A DNA stretch of 26,898 nucleotides from JADFNO01 sp965369945 (GTDB taxonomy: Bacteria; Planctomycetota; Phycisphaerae; Phycisphaerales; SM1A02): contig CBDUST010000024.1 in assembly GCA_965369945.1 (NCBI GenBank), positions 1-26,898 of the forward strand. The letters are read 5' to 3'. The notes under the pieces are model-generated. The model had not been told where the DNA came from, made no database searches, and saw only the letters and a program-made list of their open reading frames with translations. The translations under genes were made by a program, and so were the position numbers. How positions within the stretch are numbered: the stretch's first letter is position 1; each line of letters opens with the position of its first letter. This document shows positions 16,699 to 23,810 of the stretch, in pieces.

Positions 16699-17098
16699 AG
16701 CTACCCCATTATACGCGCGGTAATCCTCAGCGCCACTCCTAGGAATGACCTAACAAGGTTGGCCGGGTGAACTCTGAGGTTCCCGTTGGTCGTTCCTTCA
16801 CAAGCCAGAGAGCCTTCCAAGTGCCGCCGGTTGGCAGGTTGAATCCTTGCCTAACCCACGAGGACGATGCCGTATCGCTGGGGTATCGCCCGAGTGAATT
16901 GAGGGTACTACGACCCCGCGGTCATTGCGCATGATCCATTTCTCCACACCATCATAGTGGGAGTTCCCCCACCTCCAATCATCCCTTTCGAGTCCACCGT
17001 CTCAGATCATTCGATGCTCGATTGCCGAGCTTCTCCGGCCAGCATCTCAGCGATCATAGTTGTGTTGCTTCACATATCTTCGCGTAGTACCTAGCGGG
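16699..17098. other. Non-coding gap between Rhs tip and candidate immunity gene
   Basis: 400 bp with no open frame of note. The only feature seen is TATAAT on the minus strand (16708-16713), ten bases from the 109-aa start. Confidence 0.4.
16708..16713 (-). promoter_or_regulatory. Candidate -10 box for the 109-aa gene
   Basis: A perfect TATAAT on the minus strand nine bases upstream of the ATG. No good -35 box is visible at 16-18 bp. If used, the message would have almost no leader. Confidence 0.4.
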
Positions 17099-18310
17099 TT
17101 AGTTCTGACACCCACTACCCGTCGCGCCTCCGGCCGACCCACCACCTCCGGAGGACCCACCGCCCCCGGACGATCCGCCACCCCCGACTCTCGGAGGATT
17201 TTGCCACGGGCCATATCCAGGTCCTGGAAGCAGGCGGAACTGGGGCCCGCTGCCCGGCGGAGCTCGCGGAGGCGGAGGCGTTCGACGGCCATTGCCTGGG
17301 GTTAACAGAAATGACGGGGCTCCTTCGAGCTCAAGCAAGAACCGCAAGAATAAGAACCACATTTCCCCACCAGGGTAGGGCCACAACCGGATGTGCCAAT
17401 GGAGTGGAATCTGGCCAAACAGCTTGAATCCCGGCTTCTTGTTTCCAAATACGAACCTCCAGACGCCATTTTCGCCCCCCGGAAAGCGGCCCCTTCCAAA
17501 GCGGAAGTGTTGGGGCGGGGCCCGATGCAAGATTATCACCTGAGCTACAACCGCTGTTCCAACCCCGACTCCATAGGAAGTACCGTAGTGAATCCCGTCG
17601 CTTTCTAAGCCAGTCCACTCGCGCATCTTCTTCATTGGGAGGAACCATAGCCATCCGTCGCTGAAACCAGTACCAGCGTCGATAAGCCGATCCCAAAAAT
17701 CCCGCTGACCGCGAAGCCCGAACGGATCCATCCCCATGACCGGATTTCCGCGCACGTACTCATACAGATTCATCCCATCGATATACCCGGCCGGGTCGCG
17801 CTCGATGAATCTGCCTTGTGCGGGTGAGTAGCAGCGCATGCGCATCGAGTACAAACGAACCTCTACGTTGTACACGTGACCGGAGAAACCGATCTGTGAA
17901 TCGACTGACGCGCGACTCAGCACGCCCTTGGCTAGCGCCGTGTCCGTGCCTGAGACGTTCGCCAGGTTGTAATCATCAATGTCGATATCGCCGTCGCGAT
18001 CGATGTCCGCAGCCACGTTGTACGTCGCGTCGATGATCACATCACCGTCGAGATTCTGAATCGTGGTGAGATCGGAGCTGTCGCCATCGCCATCTCCATC
18101 GACATCATTAAAGAAGTGATGACGCGCGTCGCCGTAACTATCGTTCGTCACGCGCTCCACGAGCGCACCGGTGTCGTCCAGCACCGCGACCGTGGAGAAG
18201 ATGGCATCGGTCATGTGATACCACGTCTCCTCGTACACGCCGTCGGTGTCGGGATCTTCGCGGTGGGCAATCAGATCATCGAGGTACCGCTGCCCCCAGA
18301 GGTATTGCAC
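17099..18310 (-). CDS. Truncated Rhs core with C-terminal toxin-like tip (module B)
   Basis: The frame is open from about 18580 to 17099. The only plausible start is the GTG at 18310, so the upstream core codons (to 18550) are probably a relic. The core carries two calcium-loop segments (DVDGDGDGDSSDL, DIDRDGDIDIDDY), then RFIERDPAG, NLYEYVRGNP and MDPFG, the standard Rhs core end. The tip (about 230 residues) starts with a pretoxin-like linker (AGTGFSDGWLWFLPMKKMREW) and continues with an unidentified His/Trp-rich domain (PLHWHIRLWPYPGG). It ends in a Pro-rich (NGRRTPPPP) and Gly-rich tail with Cys three residues from the end (GCQN). No N-terminal Rhs region or secretion signal is present, so this is an orphan core-tip module. 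The activity is unknown. Confidence 0.75.
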   Translation of the reverse strand: MQYLWGQRYLDDLIAHREDPDTDGVYEETWYHMTDAIFSTVAVLDDTGALVERVTNDSYGDARHHFFNDVDGDGDGDSSDLTTIQNLDGDVIIDATYNVAADIDRDGDIDIDDYNLANVSGTDTALAKGVLSRASVDSQIGFSGHVYNVEVRLYSMRMRCYSPAQGRFIERDPAGYIDGMNLYEYVRGNPVMGMDPFGLRGQRDFWDRLIDAGTGFSDGWLWFLPMKKMREWTGLESDGIHYGTSYGVGVGTAVVAQVIILHRAPPQHFRFGRGRFPGGENGVWRFVFGNKKPGFKLFGQIPLHWHIRLWPYPGGEMWFLFLRFLLELEGAPSFLLTPGNGRRTPPPPRAPPGSGPQFRLLPGPGYGPWQNPPRVGGGGSSGGGGSSGGGGSAGGATGSGCQN

Positions 18311-18550
18311 GTGGCGATCGATATCGGTTGCCGGATCAGCTTGGAACGGCGACTCATCATCGATGCGCTCCTCGACGAGTTGCCACTCGGCGTTGTAGTA
18401 GCGGAAGCGCCGCTGATCGAGCGAGCCATTGGCATCGGTATCGCTCGTCTTGACGATGCACCAATCCAGGCCGTTGTACTTGAATTCACTGCGCGAGCTC
18501 GCGCCGTTGGCGACCTTGACAAGTCGATTCCAGGCATCGCGCGTGTAGGT
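17722..18550 (-). repeat. Rhs core repeat, copy B
   Basis: 829 bp collinear with 20701-21529 (constant offset 2979, no indel seen) with only scattered base differences. It begins at the codons for YTYTRDAWNRLV and ends at MDPFG, the point where tips diverge. The 5' boundary is abrupt: a TGA stop lies just upstream in frame, and the 119-aa gene ends nearby. Confidence 0.85.
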
Positions 18551-18587
18551 GTACGCGACGTCGTTTGCGCCGGTCCCTCACAATCTA

Positions 18588-18947
18588 TCAAGTGGACCCG
18601 GTTTGATCGCTGTTCTCGTTAATGCTTTGTTGTCGCAGCTGCCTTATGCCCTCCCTCATGACCCTCTCGCCTTCCGCACTACAATAGACTTCGTTCTCGC
18701 CCGGCGGGAACTCCTTTGGAAGATCGCGACATCGGATTCGAATTCGATCCAGCTCAGGATCGTTTATTGGAATGGATCTGAAGTCGTCCCATTCCCATAA
18801 GCCGCCCTTCCCGTCAAGAAAGTTCTCCATCCAGTCTGCTACATTCTTCGGAGTCGCCTTGCTGTGTCTTCGAGTCAGAAAAGTAAGCAGTCGGAGGAAC
18901 CACAGTAGCAAGACAAGCCCAATCGCGACACCTCCGACGATCTTCAT
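18588..18947 (-). CDS. Membrane-anchored small protein, candidate Rhs immunity protein (119 aa)
   Basis: 119 residues. An N-terminal hydrophobic helix (VGGVAIGLVLLLWFLRLLTFL) is followed by a soluble domain related to the 109-aa protein: WMENFLDGKGGLWEWDDF, SIPINDPELDRIRIRC, LPKEFPPGENEVYC. It ends about 38 bp before the Rhs core repeat B. The cognate toxin would lie upstream, where only a Gly-rich tail relic (19204-19305) remains. It therefore looks like an immunity gene kept after its toxin was lost. The assignment rests on paralogy and order. Confidence 0.7.
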   Translation of the reverse strand: MKIVGGVAIGLVLLLWFLRLLTFLTRRHSKATPKNVADWMENFLDGKGGLWEWDDFRSIPINDPELDRIRIRCRDLPKEFPPGENEVYCSAEGERVMREGIRQLRQQSINENSDQTGST

Positions 18948-19203
18948 TGCGCGACCCTCGATTCCGTTCCGACGGCAGCTAGCAGGATTGGTGAGCGTTG
19001 GCGGCTAAATAGGCCGCTCCTCTCTATTCTCATGACTCCAAACGAACACCCTCCGACATCGGAGACATCATCATAATAGCGAGAAGATGTGGGGTCTAGC
19101 CTTGTCCGCTCTGATCGTCCTGTGCATCCATAGTCCGGAGAGGGACATCACGGGTTTGGCCAACCCGCCTCTGAGTGGGGTGTCCCAACATTACTCTGCG
19201 GTA

Positions 19204-19305
19204 TCAATAGCTGTACCAGCCGCTGTCGTGCCCACCCCCGATATGACTGCCAGGCCTAGCACCTCCTAAGGAACCGCCTCCGCCTGCACCGCCGCCACCG
19301 TCCAT
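19204..19305 (-). pseudogene. Orphan Gly-rich tail of a lost Rhs tip
   Basis: The minus strand reads MDGGGGAGGGGSLGG, then ARPGSHIGGGHDSGWYSY and stop, 33 codons. A TAA stands in frame just upstream of the Met. The Gly-rich end resembles the tails of the two Rhs modules (ends at 17099 and 20069), and it is placed upstream of a candidate immunity gene as those are. The rest of the module is gone. Confidence 0.5.
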
Positions 19306-19432
19306 GGTGACTTACAGGCGGTGCTCAGACACTTCACGTCGGCTCAAAGCGGAGCTTTTCTGCACGGCAAGCCTGACCCCTCTTCTTTCCTGTTCCGTTG
19401 TCTTTTCCTACAAGTTCCCTGTCCCGAACACT

Positions 19433-19681
19433 TCAATCCTTTTGCGTTCCCTTGATCGAGGAGAATTTGTAGTAGGGGCAGAAATGCATCATCATCGCCG
19501 TCAAGACTACGATGCCGCAGGATATCGAAATCAGGACGGGAGGATCGACATAGCGAGCGGTTCGTTGCATTCCCGGAACAACTTCATAGAGGAATTGCAA
19601 TGCCACCACTGCACCCGTCCCCGTCAAGATTGGTCCAACAACTAACCAAGCTATAAGCCAGATTCGCTTGAATATTAACAT
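19433..19681 (-). CDS. Two-helix membrane protein, candidate immunity to module A tip (82 aa)
   Basis: 82 residues with two transmembrane helices, about 6-30 (IWLIAWLVVGPILTGTGAVV) and 49-66 (VLISISCGIVVLTAMMM), joined by a short loop, and a polar C-terminus. The start has GGGAG about nine bases upstream. It lies 387 bp downstream of the Gly-zipper Rhs tip, in the same orientation. If that tip is membrane-active, a small integral membrane immunity protein would fit, as with colicin-type pore formers. No family is recognised. Confidence 0.6.
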   Translation of the reverse strand: MLIFKRIWLIAWLVVGPILTGTGAVVALQFLYEVVPGMQRTARYVDPPVLISISCGIVVLTAMMMHFCPYYKFSSIKGTQKD

Positions 19682-20068
19682 CCCGGTATGCTCCCATTAA
19701 CAAGCCTGCGTTGGTAACAGGTCAGTCCTCCATGATGTTATTAGCGCGATCCACTGTGATCAACTCGGCTAGCAACTGTCAATGCCTTGCCCGTCCCAAG
19801 TATCAACTTGTTCAGATTGAGCGGTCGAAAGTCTGGACTGCGACACTCTGCAAGCGTACCCCGCGCGCCCCGCGCACCCGCCTTCACTTTACTCCAAGTC
19901 CAATTATTTATTTTCAGCCATACGGCGTAAGTGAAACAAGAGAGCGGACCTTATACAGGCAGTGCAAGCCTCCACCGGCTAGGAGTGCTCACCTCGTTCG
20001 TTCACGTGAACCCCATCCCATATTGATGCCTAGTACTCTACTCGTTTTCGTAGTGTGAGTATCTCCTC
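19682..20068. other. Non-coding gap between Rhs tip A and candidate immunity gene
   Basis: 387 bp with only very short open frames on either strand. I see no terminator or clear promoter. Its length parallels the 400-bp gap after module B. Confidence 0.4.
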
Positions 20069-21589
20069 TCAACACGAACCTCTACCTCCGCCGCCTCCGC
20101 CGCCACCGCCGCCTCCGCGCTCACCGAGGGGAGCTGTGAGTGGTCCGGGGGCGCTTCCCGGTGGTGGCCGGCGTCCCGGCGGTGTGCGTCTTCCCGGCCC
20201 GGGTAACAACATAGCTGTAGGTTTGCCGCTGAGAATTGCAACTAAGGTGGCGAAGTCATGGCCAGCCAAGTCAAAAAGTCCTGCAAGGTAGCCCAGCAGC
20301 CACTTAGGCATATCCTGGCCATATGGCCCCGGGTAATCGGTCAACATTCCTGCGAGAGATGGAAGTATACTGATGATGAGTCCCGCGAGGGCGCCCCAGC
20401 CCGCCGCCTCCGCCACTGCACCCCATTCGAAGGGATCACCGTAGAACAATGAATCCCATCCTTCGTTGATGATGCCCCCCGCCGCGCCGGAAGCAGCACC
20501 ACCGAGTGCACCAGCAATTCCCGTCCACAGCCTCAACCCTAGCCCGATGTTAAGTGTCATGCCTCCAACAAAACCACCGATACCACCGGCTACCGCCTCC
20601 TGGAGCGCACCGCCCCAACCACCCCTCAAACCTCCAATTATCGCACCCGCGATACCACCGACGAGTCCACCCACAAGACCTGGAATGAGATTGCGCCCAT
20701 ACGGATCCATCCCATTCAGTGGATTTCCGCGCACGTACTCGTACAGATTCATCCCATCGACGTAACCGGCCGGGTCGCGCTCGATGAACCTGCCTTGTGC
20801 TGGTGAATAACAGCGCAAACGCATCAAGTACAAACGAACCTCTGCGTTGTAGACGTGACCGCTGAACCCGATTTGTGAATCGACGGAGGCGCGACTCAGT
20901 ACGCCCTTGGCTAACGCCGTGTCCGTGCCTGAGACGTTCGCCAGGTTGTAATCATCAGTGTCGATATCGCCGTCACGATCAATGTCCGCAGCCACGTTGT
21001 ACGTCGCATCGGTGATCACATCACCGTCGAGATTCTGAATCGTGGTGAGATCGGAGCTGTCGCCGTCGCCATCACCATCGACATCATTAAAGAAGTGATG
21101 GCGGGGATCGCCGTAACTATCGTTCGTCACACGCTCTACGAGCGCACCGGCGTCGTCCAGCACCGCGACCGTCGAGAAGATGGCATCGGTCATGTGATAC
21201 CACGTCTCCTCAAAGGTACCGTCCGTGTTGGTATCTTCGCGATGCGCGATCAGATCATCGAGGTACCGCTGCCCCCAGAGATACTGCACGTGGCGATCGA
21301 TATCGGTTGCGGGATCAGCTTGGAACGGCGACTCATCATCGATGCGCTCCTCGACGAGTTGCCACTCGGCGTTGTAGTAGCGGAAGCGCCGCTGATCAAG
21401 CGAGCCATTGGCATCGGTATCGCTGGTCTTGACGATGCACCAATCCAGGCCGTTGTACTTGAATTCACTGATCGTGCTCGCGCCGCTGGCGACCTTGACG
21501 AGTCGATTCCAAGCATCATGGGTGTACGTCCAGGCGGTGAAAACGCGTTCGCACAACCGAACATGCACCGGCCACCGGAGCATTTCCAA
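20069..21589 (-). CDS. Truncated Rhs core with glycine-zipper C-terminal tip (module A)
   Basis: 506 residues. The first ~20 (EMLRWPVHVRLCERVFTA) are unrelated leader codons. From WTYTHDAWNRLV the Rhs core runs to RFIERDPAG, NLYEYVRGNP and MDPYG near residue 298, with two calcium-loop motifs (DVDGDGDGDSSDL, DIDRDGDIDTDDY). The tip is dominated by Gly-x3-Gly runs (LVGGLVGGIAGAIIGGLRGG, GIAGALGGAASGAAGG), suggesting membrane insertion. It ends in PGPGRRTPP, a Pro-rich stretch and 11 consecutive Gly before RGSC. The Pro/Gly end and terminal Cys resemble module B. No signal peptide or full Rhs shell is present, so it is an orphan core-tip module, possibly used by recombination into a complete Rhs gene elsewhere. 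Confidence 0.78.
   Translation of the reverse strand: MEMLRWPVHVRLCERVFTAWTYTHDAWNRLVKVASGASTISEFKYNGLDWCIVKTSDTDANGSLDQRRFRYYNAEWQLVEERIDDESPFQADPATDIDRHVQYLWGQRYLDDLIAHREDTNTDGTFEETWYHMTDAIFSTVAVLDDAGALVERVTNDSYGDPRHHFFNDVDGDGDGDSSDLTTIQNLDGDVITDATYNVAADIDRDGDIDTDDYNLANVSGTDTALAKGVLSRASVDSQIGFSGHVYNAEVRLYLMRLRCYSPAQGRFIERDPAGYVDGMNLYEYVRGNPLNGMDPYGRNLIPGLVGGLVGGIAGAIIGGLRGGWGGALQEAVAGGIGGFVGGMTLNIGLGLRLWTGIAGALGGAASGAAGGIINEGWDSLFYGDPFEWGAVAEAAGWGALAGLIISILPSLAGMLTDYPGPYGQDMPKWLLGYLAGLFDLAGHDFATLVAILSGKPTAMLLPGPGRRTPPGRRPPPGSAPGPLTAPLGERGGGGGGGGGGGRGSC
20701..21529 (-). repeat. Rhs core repeat, copy A
   Basis: 829 bp matching 17722-18550 without gaps. The homology stops exactly at MDP(Y/F)G on the tip side and at the YTYT codons on the 5' side, the pattern expected when tips are exchanged by recombination within the core. 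Confidence 0.85.
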
Positions 21590-21655
21590 AAAGCAAGTCC
21601 GACATCCCTATCTAAGCCTAGACGATGCACTAGCTAGGTCTAGCTTGCCTGGTTA

Positions 21656-21976
21656 CTACGACTCTGCATTATAAGAGTTGAACGTCGCGAACTGGCATTC
21701 CCCAGTATCGATTGCGTCATTAGCCAGCCGAATCATCTCCGGGTCAAGTCGCCCTCCTCTGCATCGACCTTCGAAATCCTCTAAGTCTTCAAACTCAACA
21801 GCATCAAAGCCAAGTGCATCGAGCGCCTTAGTAGCTTTCTCTCTGAACGTACTCGCGTTATGAGCGAGCGCAAGTATTTGCACATATGCACCTAGTGCAC
21901 CTTTTTTGAGTACATCGTTACCCTCTCTCGGCCTAGCATCGACCATACCTATCCATACGACTTCCTCATTCACCAT
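21656..21976 (-). CDS. Candidate immunity protein for the Hint-nuclease tip (106 aa)
   Basis: 106 residues, soluble and acidic. The pattern VVWIGMVDARPREGND, GALGAYVQILALA, ALDALGFDAVEFEDLEDFE resembles small immunity-type proteins found after polymorphic toxins; I cannot give a family number. It starts 36 bp after the Hint-nuclease tip stop, same strand, the tightest toxin-immunity spacing in the array. The acidic middle could mimic nucleic acid or mask a basic nuclease. The gene call is good, the role likely. Confidence 0.72.
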   Translation of the reverse strand: MVNEEVVWIGMVDARPREGNDVLKKGALGAYVQILALAHNASTFREKATKALDALGFDAVEFEDLEDFEGRCRGGRLDPEMIRLANDAIDTGECQFATFNSYNAES

Positions 21977-22012
21977 GATAGGCTCGTTCGCATGTTCACC
22001 TGAGTCAACTCA

Positions 22013-22642
22013 TCAAGGATGCTTGTAGTGGCAGCCGGGGATCCTTTTCCCATTGATATCAACGGGATGGAAGTGGCCGGGTCCTGTTGGGGTGCCATCA
22101 TGATCCGGTCTTTTGGCACCGTCACGTCTTGCCGCATCCTTGGCCCTCTTTCTTGTTGGGAAATTCTTTTCATTGTACCGGTACCCCCTAGGGCCCTTGT
22201 TTCCACAAGGATTGTAGTTGTGGCTCAGGACATTCGCAACCGACACATAAAAGCTGTGGTTCGTGTTCACTTCGATGTTGTAAACGCGATGCACACCGGG
22301 AAGCCGGTCGATCGACCGGATCGTGACTGAGCCGTCGGCGGTCCGAAGTTTCTCGCCCACCTCAAGCTGTCCGGTTGCTACCCAATCCTGCCGATCCTCA
22401 GAAAAGAGTCGATGCCGCCGAGTCGGATAGAGAACTTCGTCTGAATCCTCGAATCGCAGTTCGTAAACATAACCGTTCAGGTGTGTTACGGTGGAAAGTA
22501 CAACTCTGCCGGGACCAGGTTGAATCGGCGGGCATTGATCGGCCCACGTTTCGATCGCCCCCCGCAGGTCGTAGCCACAGCGCGGGCATCGGGCTCGGTC
22601 GGCCAGGGTCTGATCGGCGGTGTTGATTGTGCTTGTGGTCAT
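22013..22642 (-). CDS. Chimeric protein: zinc-ribbon start, partial Hint domain, nuclease-like toxin tip
   Basis: About 209 residues from the ATG at MTTSTINTADQ (GGGG just upstream); an in-frame ATG at 22678 adds 12 residues. Residues ~15-40 carry half a zinc ribbon (ARCPRCGYDLRG...WADQCP) that stops where CPxCG should continue. Then follows the second half of a Hint/pretoxin autoprocessing domain (RRHRLFSEDRQDWVATGQL, VYNIEVNTNHSFYVS, VLSHN). The last ~60 residues are basic and His-rich (FPTRKRAKDAARR, GHFHPVDINGKRIPGCHY), like nuclease-type tips, though no family is certain. The N-terminal Hint nucleophile half is missing, so self-cleavage is unlikely. It looks like a displaced tip fused in frame to a zinc-ribbon gene. 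Confidence 0.75.
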   Translation of the reverse strand: MTTSTINTADQTLADRARCPRCGYDLRGAIETWADQCPPIQPGPGRVVLSTVTHLNGYVYELRFEDSDEVLYPTRRHRLFSEDRQDWVATGQLEVGEKLRTADGSVTIRSIDRLPGVHRVYNIEVNTNHSFYVSVANVLSHNYNPCGNKGPRGYRYNEKNFPTRKRAKDAARRDGAKRPDHDGTPTGPGHFHPVDINGKRIPGCHYKHP

Positions 22643-22678
22643 GTCCCCGTGCCCTACGATGATCGGCACTTCGACCAT

Positions 22679-22717
22679 CTACTGTACCAATCCGCTGTTA
22701 GGCAAGCGGCGCTTCAC
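22679..22717 (-). pseudogene. Start of a zinc-ribbon membrane protein gene (relic)
   Basis: GTG then KRRLPNSGLVQ and stop, preceded by TAGAAT at 22724-22729 with a six-base gap. This matches the start region of the intact gene at 23798 and the relic at 25634. The reading frame ends just before the chimeric Hint gene. Confidence 0.55.
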
Positions 22718-22794
22718 GGCAACATTCTACGCTCCAGACCTCCGACTCCAGCCGCGATACCATGCGATCGTGACGGCGCGAAAGGACGGCAGGC

Positions 22795-22986
22795 ATGGCG
22801 ATCAACCGCAGACGACTCATGCTGGCGATCGGTGCGGTGTTGTTCGGCGGAGGATTCGCTGCGACGTGGACTTTTTACAGCCCACCTGGCCTAATCATCG
22901 GCATCGCAGGTGTCGTGGCCATGGCAATCGGTGCGGGGTTGATTGCGTTAGCGGTGTTGCGGCCAACGAACCGCAACGACGAATGA
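22795..22986 (+). CDS. Small two-helix membrane protein (63 aa)
   Basis: 63 residues, basic start (AINRRR), hydrophobic helices at about 8-24 (LMLAIGAVLFGGGFAAT) and 32-55 (LIIGIAGVVAMAIGAGLIAL), and a polar end LRPTNRNDE. AAGGA stands about ten bases upstream. First of three closely spaced plus-strand genes. The C-terminus and the sequence after the stop (GAATGAGCCGGGGG) are repeated in the next gene, indicating duplication. Function unknown. Confidence 0.6.
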   Translation: MAINRRRLMLAIGAVLFGGGFAATWTFYSPPGLIIGIAGVVAMAIGAGLIALAVLRPTNRNDE

Positions 22987-23011
22987 GCCGGGGGGTAGTG
23001 AGGCTGGCATC

Positions 23012-23149
23012 ATGATTCCATCCGTGAAGGAAATCATCTTCCTAGGCACGGCCCTGTTGACCGCGATCGCGCTTCTGTGCCTGGTTGCGGCGATTATCGT
23101 TGGTAGGTTTGCGATCCTTCGCCGGCCTACGAAACACAAGGACGAATGA
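23012..23149 (+). CDS. Small single-helix membrane protein (45 aa)
   Basis: 45 residues, MIPSVKEIIFLGTALLT..., with one long hydrophobic helix (about 8-33) and the end RRPTKHKDE, very like the RPTNRNDE end of the preceding protein. The stop is followed by the same GCCGGGGG word. 25 bp separate it from the gene before and 22 bp from the gene after. Unknown function; probably co-transcribed. Confidence 0.5.
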   Translation: MIPSVKEIIFLGTALLTAIALLCLVAAIIVGRFAILRRPTKHKDE

Positions 23150-23171
23150 GCCGGGGGCAGGAGATTATGCC

Positions 23172-23345
23172 ATGGCCTATTTAGAAGGTTCAGCGGCAAC
23201 TATGTTCAAGGAGCGAGCAAAGGCAAGCCCTGAAGGGTCACAAGAGGAAGTGTTGTTCAGTGGTTTGGCTAAATTGGCCTACGACATACACGATCTTCAG
23301 GGGAGAGTGGATAAGTTGAGGCGCGAAGTCTCTGAGATATCTTGA
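23172..23345 (+). CDS. Small coiled-coil-like protein (57 aa)
   Basis: 57 residues, soluble, charged and helical. The C-terminal half (LAYDIHDLQGRVDKLRREVSEI) has a heptad-like pattern. CAGGAG is eight bases before the ATG, the best ribosome site of this trio. A longer frame back to 23085 exists but overlaps the preceding gene and has no such site. Convergent with the zinc-ribbon membrane gene, 12 bp apart. Function unknown. Confidence 0.55.
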   Translation: MAYLEGSAATMFKERAKASPEGSQEEVLFSGLAKLAYDIHDLQGRVDKLRREVSEIS

Positions 23346-23357
23346 GCAACGTGGATG

Positions 23358-23798
23358 CTACTGCCCACACTCCGGGCACACCTCATGCTCCGTTCCGCGC
23401 AGGTCGTAGCCACATTTGATGCAACGCCCGCGCTTCCGGCGGATCAAACGGCGCGCGGTGAAGGGGCCGAGTGTCAGCAACCACAGAATCGCAGCGTAGA
23501 AGAGCGTGTTGATCACAAAGCCTGGCCAGATTGGTGCCAATGGCAGAACTTCATCGCCGTATCGAATGGCTGTATCTTCCCATCCTCGTTCTACCAGCCA
23601 TTCGCTAGTGAGGGCAAGCAGGGGCCAGCCGTGAACAACCTCTGTTGGTTCATGGACGACCTCAGTTGTCCCGTCGGCGTACTGATAATACACGTTCGAT
23701 CGCGAACTGAAGAAGCGCGCACACCCCCACGTCACGGCGACGTTGACGACAGCGCCGAGCAGGAGGAAGGCGACGAGCTTGGGCATCCAGCGCTTCAC
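23358..23798 (-). CDS. Membrane protein with C-terminal zinc ribbon (intact family member)
   Basis: 146 residues. N-terminal helix (MPKLVAFLLLGAVVNVAVTW), an extracytoplasmic-like loop of about 65 residues, a second helix (FVINTLFYAAILWLLTL) and a basic linker (RRLIRRKRGR). A CIKCGYDLRG...CPECG zinc ribbon sits at the very C-terminus. This layout is common and functionally unassigned in planctomycetes. The start is GTG, with TAGAAT (23805-23810) ending six bases before it, so the message is probably leaderless. The TAG of that box is also the stop of a preceding relic of the same family. Three other starts in this window share the design. Confidence 0.78.
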   Translation of the reverse strand: MKRWMPKLVAFLLLGAVVNVAVTWGCARFFSSRSNVYYQYADGTTEVVHEPTEVVHGWPLLALTSEWLVERGWEDTAIRYGDEVLPLAPIWPGFVINTLFYAAILWLLTLGPFTARRLIRRKRGRCIKCGYDLRGTEHEVCPECGQ

Positions 23799-23804
23799 GA
23801 CAAC

Positions 23805-23810
23805 ATTCTA
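23805..23810 (-). promoter_or_regulatory. TAGAAT -10 box overlapping an upstream stop codon
   Basis: TAGAAT lies six bases before the GTG of the zinc-ribbon gene. The same box at the same distance occurs at 25641-25646 and 22724-22729. In the first two its TAG is the stop codon of the preceding family member. No good -35 is seen. Confidence 0.5.

Noticed and set aside
18116..18622. Plus-strand frame (and its twin at 21095-21637) conserved in both Rhs copies
   Set aside because: Conservation is a by-product of the duplicated Rhs core on the other strand; no independent start signal or domain.
20466..20765. Pro-rich plus-strand frame
   Set aside because: It is the antisense of the Gly-zipper Rhs tip, since Gly codons read as Pro on the other strand.
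15816..22678. A complete Rhs toxin delivery gene
   Set aside because: No N-terminal YD-repeat shell, signal peptide or PAAR/VgrG-type gene is present; cores begin abruptly at the YTYT codons.
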